Source: Cheiracanthium punctorium (lineage: Eukaryota; Arthropoda; Arachnida; Araneae; Cheiracanthiidae). Taken from it: 64,000 bases of DNA. This document shows, piece by piece, positions 56,011 to 64,000 of the stretch; the first letter of the stretch is position 1; every line of letters begins with the position of its first letter. Below the pieces are notes generated by a model, which saw nothing but the letters and a program-made list of their open reading frames with translations, searched no databases and was not told the DNA's origin. Location of the stretch: positions 310,001-374,000 of the forward strand of contig JAWZYV010018244.1 in the NCBI GenBank assembly GCA_038373885.1, written 5' to 3'. The position numbers and the translations under genes were made by a program.

Positions 56011-58970
56011 CAAATTAAACTTATATCAACTTCAGTGGTTTCATTATATTTTCCCCATTTTATTTTGCATAAATGTATTGCAAATATCTAAATTCTCACA
56101 GTATTTACTGTGTGAAAAATGTTTAATAACTTGTACGAGTAGTACATTAGTAGTGCTGAAAAGTACCTTTAACATATCCCAAACACACTTGTTTTGTCTG
56201 CAATTCACTGTAAATACAAAAGCTGTAGTCATTTATTGAGAAAAAAATAAACAGTATATAAAATTGTATGTTCTGACCCACAAGACTTTTTTTCTTCCAA
56301 CTGTGCAAGTCAAATTTGAATTGTTCGGAACCAGAAAAAGTAATTACAATAAAAAAGAAAGAAAAACAGCTCTTGAAGTTCTCTACATTAACATACTTCT
56401 AGAATGCATGTTTTGCATAATTAATGCACAAGGGCATTCTGTTATTCTGTTTTCATAGTGCAAGCACATAAAAAAACTGGCCCCAAATAACTTATAAAAC
56501 TAAGCTTCATACAAGGACAAATCAATTTCAATTTAATTGAGCATTTTTTTTAGAATTTGTAATTATTGAATTGGTTTGAAAATTTTATCAAGTAGCATTA
56601 TTTAAGTTTATCAAATTAAAATGTTTAGTGCCAAACTACAAACGATAATACTTCATTTTTAAGTAATCAAAGTACTTGAAATGTTTTATAATAAGTACTC
56701 TGTATGTTCTGGATTTTAAGATATTAGTTCATTTCTTTTATGACACCATAATAACAAAACAGGGCTATTCAAACCAGATAAGAATTTTGGGCCAATACAA
56801 AATTTTAAATAGATTGGAAGGCTGCAGAAACAAATACTTGACAAATAAAAATAAATACTTTTTTTTTTTTAATTTTTGAAGAAAAAAATTAAAATACAGG
56901 TATATTATTGTTAGTGTATTGGCCGGAATGTAACCTGATGTTTTTTGACGGATCATTTTCCGTTAAAAAAAAGAAACCTTACTTGCATTAAATTTGAGTC
57001 CTAAATATAAGATTTTTCTAACTATCTTGATAGAAAATGTCGGGGTTGCATATTTGGACTAATATAGTATATTTAATTTTATAAGTTCTTCATAAATTTA
57101 TCTTTACAGTTTATCAATATCAACATTAACATTAGGTGCTGCCAGATGCAGTGTGTGTGTAAGTTTCTTATCTGTCAGTGAAGATCTGTATTTAGATTTT
57201 ACAAAAATTCATAGTTGAATATGCATTTTCACAAAGATAGGTACTACTATTATCAAACCCATTTTTAAGCCAAGATTCGTTAGTTGGAGAAAACACTTGC
57301 CAACAAGCTTAAAAAATTCAATTCCAGATTCTGTTCTGCCCTTGTAAAAGTGGTTTCATTGTAGGTCACATAATTCTAATTGGTAATCAGTCTTCATCCT
57401 CTAATTTTAACTGTCAGAGCCGAAACTGGTTAATGCAGCATTCGGTGTGAGTTTGACAATTTTATGCCCCCCCCCCCAAAAAAAAAAAATAAATTTAAAT
57501 GACATCATTTATTGTATTAAGTATGAAAATATTTCTTGGGGCAGAAGATAATAAATAAAATTAATCTTGAGTCCCTACTTTTCATGTATAAACTGAGTAA
57601 ATTTTGTCATTCTCATTACAGCACTGATGATAGCATGCCATACATGTCGAAACCGGTGTGCTATCTGAATTTTTATATTGGTGCTTTATATGTTGTTTTC
57701 TTGCTGCTTAAATTGTATATTTATATAGTCCGTACCCATGTACAATGCTTTGGACAGCCCCGACTCAGATTAACTACTCTGTAGCATGTGATGATTAAAA
57801 ATGAGTGCAATTTTTTGATTGATTAAACATTATATGCATTTTCACAGGCAAATAATTTTGAATTTCTAAAAGTAACTGCAAAATAATGTTACTAAAAAGT
57901 TAACAACTCTGTTAAATGATCATGTATTTGTTCTATAAAACTTTTTGTATGTGAAATAATTCTATGTGCATTCCATTAATATAATTCAATCTATATATTA
58001 TAACTTTTGTACTAAATTATTTTTGTAATAAAGTGTTTTTATATTTGTTTCGTATAGTAATTTACGTATAATGTTTGAATTGCACAAAAGTATATGAATT
58101 ATTTTATCAGTTTATTACTAGTACACTTCAAACCTCCATTCTAAACAGGAAAAAACAAAATCTTCCATATTGGGGAAGTTTTAACAAACTTTCTCATTTT
58201 TTGGTGAGAATAGATATGAAATTTTTAACCTAAGTTCCACACGCTAGCCTTTTAACACATCCCTAGTATTGAACAAGATTCCATTATTCTGCCACAAAAC
58301 GTCTATGATAAAAGGATTTAAGTTTTAATCGAAGGCTGAGTCTAATCGAAGGCAAGTCATAAGACGATTCATGTTGTAGTTGTAGTATATACCTGGTGGC
58401 AACTGCTTGTTTTCTATTTGTTTCGAAGCAGCAGATCTTAGCATTAGCTCAAAGAAGAAAAATCGAGGGTTAAAGAGAGTAATTAGCATCACTGTTCTGA
58501 CTTTAACTCACTTTTGTTTAAAAATTTAACTTCTTCCACTTAGTTCAGATCTGGATTTCTGATTTATTTTTCAGTTACAAAAAATCTGGTGTGGACAGCA
58601 CATGACTTCCTTGCACGTCTATTAAATCAAAAATATTTTCAGAATACTATATCTAAACTTATTTTGTTTGAAAGAGATAAAATACTGCAGTAATACTAAG
58701 GTTTTCCGATATCGCCAAGCTGGGTTCAATTTAAAAAATTTGTTTCTGACAATTTGGCAATATTTTGCCAAAAGCCGACAAGCTTGAGCTAGTTTGCAAT
58801 ATATTGGGGATAGCCAAAGTAGTAATTGACCACAGACTTTCAATGAATTAAATGTATCCATACACATTAGTGTATTTAAAGTCATTTGGCTGACCCTGTA
58901 AATAAATGACCCAGTCGATTGCAATAAAAAAAAGGGATGCACAGTTAGATGTTATAACAGTTCTTTGGAC
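56011..58970. other. Non-coding; possible ribozyme-like motif near 57624
   Basis: AT-rich with C/A homopolymers near 57466. At 57624-57652 CTGATGA, a CATG/CATG stem and CGAAAC are arranged as in a hammerhead core, but stem III and a proper cleavage site are not convincing. The 106-codon minus frame at 58622-58942 overlaps retroposon-tail words and looks like chance. Confidence 0.4.
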
Positions 58971-59138
58971 CACGGACGTACCCATAAAAAAATTTCGGGG
59001 TAGGTCCAAAAATTTCGAAGGGGGGTCAAAACGGTGAAAAAGGCAGAATTTTATACAACAAAACTTAATCATTAGTTTTTGTAAACAAAATAATGAAATT
59101 TGGAGGGGGTCAGGGCCACCCCCCTGGGTACGCCCGTG
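58971..59138. mobile_element. hAT-like MITE (ACGTACCCA ends)
   Basis: The left end CACGGACGTACCCA mirrors the right end TGGGTACGCCCGTG. The octamer CTTTGGAC is exact on both sides (58963-58970 and 59139-59146). The 168-bp body is G-rich and non-coding. Confidence 0.92.
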
Positions 59139-59294
59139 CTTTGGACAGCACTGACTTGAATTTTTAAATACAAAATTAAAAAATTCTACAGTTAAAAAGT
59201 TTTAGAGTTATGCAAAATGCACAAGTATTTTTGGTGTCAAATTTGGCAAAACTCGCCGAGGAAGATGACTGACTACAGATGCAATATATTGAAG

Positions 59295-60449
59295 ACTAGC
59301 TGCTACCCGTGACTTCGTCCACGTCAGCTTTAGAATTAGGTCCCGACAGAAATGTAGCATGTGTGAATAACAAATATTGTTGCGACAAAAGGAACTGCAT
59401 TTAAATATTATTTGCTTTTTACTTGTTTCAAATGAAGCATAAAGCATGGTAGTATACTTCATTTAAAATAAGAGAATATGCAGAGTTACTATATTTAGAT
59501 TTTTTCAGGCATTTGGCAAATAGAGACAGTTATGACAGTATTTGCGAACTGTTTTGTAAAAGAAATATTTTTGCTATATGCATGAATTTTAGTCTATGTT
59601 AATCAGGAATAGAGCAGCTTTCTATTAGTGAAAAAGTTTGAGAATCGGTTCTGTAGTTACAGAGATACCCAGAGAGCGTAATGTATTAGAATTATTTTGA
59701 GTGTTCCTGTAAAGGAACTATTTATGCTACATGCATGAATTTTAGCCTATAATACTCTAGAATAGTGTAGCTTACTATCAGTAAAAAAAGTTTAGGAATC
59801 GGTTCAGTACTTACATTACGCTCTATATGCATCTCTGTAATTCTTATTAGCATCCCTGTAAAAGAACTATCTGTGATATATGCATTAAAGGTAGCCTACA
59901 ACACTTATGATGCCACCAGTGTCTAAGAAGTTCTGCTCTCAAAACTGCAAGGGGGAGGTCCCTGGTCGTGCCTGTCGACCTAGCCGCTCCCAGTTTTCCG
60001 TGGTTTTCTAAAAAACCTCGCATAAATACGGGCTAGGATCCCTTAGAAAATCCCCCACAGAGGAATTTTCTATATAGCATTCCTAGGACCCTAGTGCAGT
60101 CAATCGGTCTTAATCCGAAAACAAACAATGATACTCAGGAATAATGTAACTTTTAATCAGTGAAAAAAGTTTTAGAATCTGTTTAGTAGCTACAAAATTT
60201 CCATAGAGCGCAATGTATTAGAATTATTTTGAGTGTCTTTGTAAAAGAATTATTTATGCTATATGCTTGAAAGGCTGCCTGTGTGTTAATCCAGGGCATA
60301 AGCTATTTTCATTACAAATTTTTTCAAATCCGTTCAACCATTTTTGTGCGATTCAGTCAAAAACATCCAAACACACAAACGTACACATTTATATTATTGG
60401 TAGGATTTGGAAATTTATGAACTTTAAGAAACACATCTGGATTTTTCTT
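59295..60449 (+). repeat. Retroposon 3'-tail type repeat with diverged tandem units
   Basis: It starts ACTAGCTGCTACCCGTGACT. Units of about 150-170 bp repeat: GCATGAATTTTAG, then (A)ATAGTGTAGCTT or a variant, then GTTTAGGAATCGGTTC, then GTAATGTATTAGAATTATTTTGAG. It ends in AACATCCAAACACACAAACG, typical of arthropod LINE or RTE-type tails. Interrupted by a SINE at 59912-60127. Confidence 0.6.
59912..60127 (+). mobile_element. tRNA-derived SINE, nested
   Basis: The head GTCTAAGAAGTTCTGCTCTC through GGTCCCTGGTCGTGCC is tRNA-like, with a degenerate B box. The body contains CCGTGGTTTTCTAAAAAACC and the tail is CCGAAAACAAACA. It is flanked by a 5-bp duplication, ATGAT (59907-59911 and 60128-60132), and interrupts the surrounding repeat unit. 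Confidence 0.7.
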
Positions 60450-60594
60450 GGTACTTATGTATTATCCCAGCGGTCATTCCCGTCAAATGGGTTGCCAATC
60501 GTATTCAAAACCATTAATAATTTCATGTGCCCGGCATTTATATCGGCAAAAAATCGCTTGTCTTGGCGGACCGCCGGGATAATACGTAAGTACC
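60450..60594. mobile_element. 145-bp MITE (GGTACTTACGTATTATCCC ends)
   Basis: The left end GGTACTTATGTATTATCCCA mirrors the right end GGGATAATACGTAAGTACC over about 26 bp. Octamers TTTTTCTT (60442-60449) and CTTTTCTT (60595-60602) differ at one base. The right terminus alone recurs at 6695-6716. Confidence 0.85.
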
Positions 60595-62080
60595 CTTTTC
60601 TTTACTTATGCTTTTTAATTTGGAGTAAAACCAACTTAATTTCCATGTTTTTCTCAAATGCATGTGATTTTGGAAATAGAATTTCTGCTTTATTTCAAAA
60701 GCATAAATCATTTTGTGCGGGCAATAAAACGGCTTTTAATTAATAGTTTGAAAAGTAGTTAAAATTTCAAAATTTTGAGCCTCAGGTGCACTTTACCGAA
60801 GTCATGGGTCCAGGCATGCTCAAATTTTCAAAGCTCTGCTTTCTGTAGATTTGTCTGGAAAGCATTCATTTTTATTATTACAGGTAGATAGATTTGGCAT
60901 AAAACTGGCTTAATTTCCGTGGTATTTAATGTTTTTCAGATGCACGCGTGCTTATTTATTGAAGTAATAGCTTCTTGTTAGCACAAAACATGAATCATTT
61001 GTTATACGGGCGAAACTCGCCAACCATGGCAATGTGTAACGGTTTTTAATTAATAATTAAAAAAGTAATTAAAAATCTAAAATTCTAATTAGCTATAACC
61101 AAACCCAGGGTCCCCTCTATATCTAAACCAAAATGCATCCTAATTGATTCAGCGGTTTAGGCGTGAAAGCGTCATAAACAAACAAACAAACAAACAAACT
61201 CACTTTCGCATTTATAATATTAGTTAGGATGCTCATAGACATTAATGTATTGAAATTCTTTTCAATGGTCCTGTAAATAAACTCTCCAGTAGATTGGAAC
61301 CAGAAATAAAGATGCACAATTAGATGTTACAACATTCTTATATATGAAATTTCAACATTCTACGGCTAGTTTTTGAGAGTTAAATACATACACCAAAAGT
61401 CGCAAAGCTTGGGATAATTCTTGAAGGCATGTGACCATGGTCGGACCATTACCTCACTATATGGTAGGATGGTATTGTGCTTGAAATGGATGAATGTCCC
61501 TAAAACTGCCATTGACCATAATGTGTTGGAAATCTATAGTTCTGCTACAGGAATACTCAAATGATAAATACACTTTTCTCGATGGAGAAATTTATTTTGT
61601 AACCCTTAAAGCATATATCACTTCTGAGTCGTTTGAAATAGCCTCCTAATACCTCTAAAATATACTTTAATGAATTTTGGCCCACAGAGAGTAATGTATT
61701 TAGAATCTTTTGGGTGGCTCTGTAGATAAACTATCCAGTTGAATGGAACCGAAAGGGGAGGTACACAAGTAGATGTTACAACAATCCTAAATATAAAGTT
61801 TCACATTCTACATCTAATAGTTTTTTGAGAGATGCGAGTTTAATGAATTTTGGCCCATAGAGCATAATGTATTTAGAATCCTTCGGGCAGTCCTGTAGAT
61901 ATACTATCCCGTCGATTGGGACCAAAAGTGGAGGTGCACAACTACTTCATGTTACAACAATCTATATATAAAGGAAGATGTCCTGACTGGCTGACATACG
62001 ATCATTGCCCAGCCAAATCTACCAGAGGTACAGACATGAATTTTTGGGAGCTTATAGCTTTTATGCAAAAGGCGTCATTT
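60595..62080. repeat. Retroposon-tail repeats and (CAAA)n tract
   Basis: AAACAAACAAACAAACAAAC at 61178-61199, followed by CTCACTTTCGCATTTATAAT, is the classic end of an arthropod retroposon family. From 61200, units of about 180 bp recur: AATGTATT.(A)GAAT(C)(T/C)TT...G(T)CCTGTA(G/A)AT...GATTGG.ACC.....TAGATGTTACAACA. The reverse-strand counterpart is at 31740-32090. Confidence 0.6.
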
Positions 62081-62084
62081 AAGA

Positions 62085-62530
62085 AGCGATTTCTAAAAAT
62101 TCGAACCCAGATGGGGGTGGCGACCCAAAACATTCTTTTTCACATTTCCCTTCATTTCTCGGTGGGGAAAGGAGATAGTTACATTTTGAAGCAAGAATTT
62201 AGCGGCTAACAGAAATACCTAAAAATCAATTTCAGGGTTTTTTAGAATTCGCACCCAAATGGAGGTAAGGAGCTAAAACGTTCTTTCACACTTCTCTTCA
62301 TATCTCAGAGAGAAAAAGATATATACTTTAAAGCAAAAATTTTATGGCTAACTAATAAAAATACCTAAAAGTAATTTTCAGGGATTTTAAAAAATTGTAC
62401 CCAAGCAGGGGTAAGGGGAAAAAGTGTTCTTTTCACATTTCCTTTCATATCTCAGAGGAAAAAGAGTTAGCTGTAAAATTCTGTCTTTAAAATGTAAGAA
62501 CTACAAATACCTAAAAATCACTTTCAAGGT

Positions 62531-62568
<38 letters not shown>

Positions 62569-62700
62569 CGCATCCGAACTTGGGTAAGGGGCCAAAACGT
62601 TATTGTCACATTTCCCTTCATACTCAAGGGCGAAAAGAGATAGATGTCAAATTCTTTCTTTAAAATGTAAAGATTTTTGACTACCTAGTAAAAAATCAAA
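62085..62700. repeat. Minisatellite, about 4 units of 146-175 bp
   Basis: Each unit holds AAAACGTTCTTTCACATTTCCCTTCATATCTC (in variants, near 62127, 62276, 62420 and 62595), followed by an AAATACCTAAAAATCA..TTTCA(G)GG segment. The last unit is lengthened by a poly(T) run (62530-62564). Confidence 0.8.
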
Positions 62701-63047
62701 TAACTTTTCAAGAGTTGTCAGCAAAAAGTCGCCAGGGTTTGTTCTTTTTTTTAAGTTATCGCTAGGTTTGATACCAAAAATAAGCATTTAAAACTGGAGC
62801 CAGCTAGTCCTAACTATAAAGTTCCAACATTCTACGACCAATAATTTTTAAGATACGAGAGTTATGTACAGACGGCATAGAAAAACTGCTCAAAATGGGT
62901 TGCAGATGCATTTATATGAATGTGCATGCTAGTGTACAGTGAGATGCATCGAAAAAATTCTTAAAAGTAAATTTAGAGGTAGTCAAAATTGTTTTTTTTT
63001 ATCGAAATCTGGCCCCCGAAATTTTTCGGGATCACATTACTGTCTTA
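62701..63047. other. Non-coding repeat remnants
   Basis: AAAGTTCCAACATTCTACGAC near 62818 belongs to the retroposon-tail family. Nothing else was recognised. Confidence 0.45.
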
Positions 63048-63633
63048 CAGGGCCTGATTAACGCATGGGCCGACTGGGCCCAGGCCCAGAGGCCGATCAC
63101 TATTAGGGGCCGTTTTTTTTTTTAGTTTTAACTAAAAAATGTACAAATATTTCGTAAAATATTACTTAACGAAAATTGGCACACTTTATTACTATTAAAA
63201 AAAACCATAGTGGAATATATAATTTATTTTTAAAAATATTTTTTATTAGCCTACACTATGGCCGCGCTACATTGTTAACCCACACTAGCCGACAGTGGTA
63301 AAATCAGTAGTAAATCATTAGCTAATACTAGATGGTCTGCTGAAGCAGAAGCAACTAGAGCTCTTCGCAAAAATTATCTTTTGATCAAAAACTTACTGTT
63401 AAGTTTTTCTGAAAATGAAGATGAATCTCCAGTAACCCGCCATGAGGCCAAAAGTTTGTATTCTAAACTTAGCAAATTAGCAATGAATGTGTATTAGTCC
63501 TGATTTATATATTTATGTAATATACTGAACTGCATCAAAATTAAATAAAAAAATTTTACATATATAAAAAGGACGGGGTAGGGCCCAAATGAGTATTTGG
63601 CCCTGGGCCCACTTTTGGCTTGATCGGGCTCTG
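63048..63633. mobile_element. hAT element remnant with 8-bp duplication
   Basis: The left end CAGGGCCTGATTAACGCATG and right end GATCGGGCTCTG are inverted. Inside them are a second inverted pair, GGGCCCAGG and CCTGGGCCC. The octamer CTGTCTTA is exact on both sides (63040-63047 and 63634-63641). It encloses a transposase fragment, so this is an internally deleted hAT. Confidence 0.92.
63280..63497 (+). pseudogene. hAT transposase fragment
   Basis: The frame reads TLADSGKISSKSLANTRWSA, then EAEATRALRKNYLLIKNLLL, then SFSENEDESPVTRHEAKSLY and SKLSKLAMNVY, ending TAG. LANTRWSA..EA..AL..NY..I with a later E.R.EA..L is the conserved linker of hAT transposases of the ZMYM-like group. Only about 70 residues remain. 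It lies within the matched hAT ends, as expected for an internally deleted copy. Confidence 0.8.
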
Positions 63634-63641
63634 CTGTCTTA

Positions 63642-64000
63642 TACTCCATACAAGGAAGTAAAAGTTGACTTAACAATAGGTCATATCCAAAAATTAAATT
63701 TAATAAAATCTTCTGTTAGAGCACTCGTATATTAAGGTACAACAGTCAATAAATGAATTTTTAAGAATGACTCCAGATGAATTGCTTCAAATGCAACTCT
63801 CTACTCTTGACTTACAGTCTTGGTGAAAAATTTGGGAAAACAATAATTTCAAATCTTTAAAGGCCCGAGAAAAATGTAAAAAATCTCGTAGCTCAAGAGA
63901 CTAAAATCCCAGCTTGGAACAGCAGGTAATGATACAAAACATAGCAAAAATTCTAACATATAAAACTAAATTTGGATAAAAAGTGATTCCATTAAATTCT
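63642..64000. other. Non-coding, nothing recognised at the right edge
   Basis: Short frames only. No gene or element boundary was seen before the window ends. Confidence 0.5.

Overview
This is an AT-rich, gene-poor piece of an animal nuclear genome. Introns are GT-AG and long. Transposon fossils are dense (mariner, Tc1, hAT, Tigger-like, Harbinger-like, piggyBac-like), many repeats are short terminal-inverted-repeat (TIR) elements, and G/C and A/T homopolymers are common. An arthropod, possibly a spider or other chelicerate, fits best. That placement is inference from repeat style and gene structure; no marker in the window fixes the species. There is no sign of bacterial or organellar DNA.

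Two protein genes can be called with confidence. An RWDD2A/B-type gene lies on the minus strand: coding exon 1 at 17289-17501, a 2.5 kb intron holding a TIR element, and a visibly GC-richer last exon at 14055-14741, giving 299 codons plus stop. A Rab32/Rab38-subfamily small GTPase lies on the plus strand, with five certain coding exons between 42095 and 51869. A proposed 39-nt first coding exon at 41320-41358 brings the protein to 227 residues. Its last intron (7.5 kb) holds a fold-back element, mariner debris, a 2.26 kb hAT-like element and a Tigger-like element. Two weaker coding candidates are a possible two-exon fragment at 20310-20735 and a 186-codon open frame at 35402-35962.

Layout: 1-13.7 kb, repeats, including a 2.5 kb transposon with about 420-bp TIRs and an 8-bp target duplication (2855-5391). 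14.0-17.9 kb, the RWDD2 gene and its probable 5' region. 18.2-19.7 kb, a hAT-like element holding a giant hairpin, a tRNA-SINE and a piggyBac-like element, followed by a SINE with a 5S-rRNA-like head. 21.3-29.5 kb, a mariner fossil split by a 7.28 kb TIR unit (22169-29452) whose ends are arrays of a CTCG/TCTCG motif; this unit has itself collected nested insertions. 29.5-41 kb, duplicated repeats, a DDE transposase fossil, MITEs and a SINE. 41.3-52.8 kb, the Rab32 gene. 52.8-64 kb, non-coding DNA, retroposon-tail repeats, MITEs, a minisatellite and a hAT fragment at the right edge.

The most unusual structures are the 7.28 kb element with CTCG-array ends and the 2.5 kb long-TIR element with an unassigned coding remnant. 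Nothing suggests that the genes work together; they are unrelated housekeeping or trafficking genes separated by mobile DNA.
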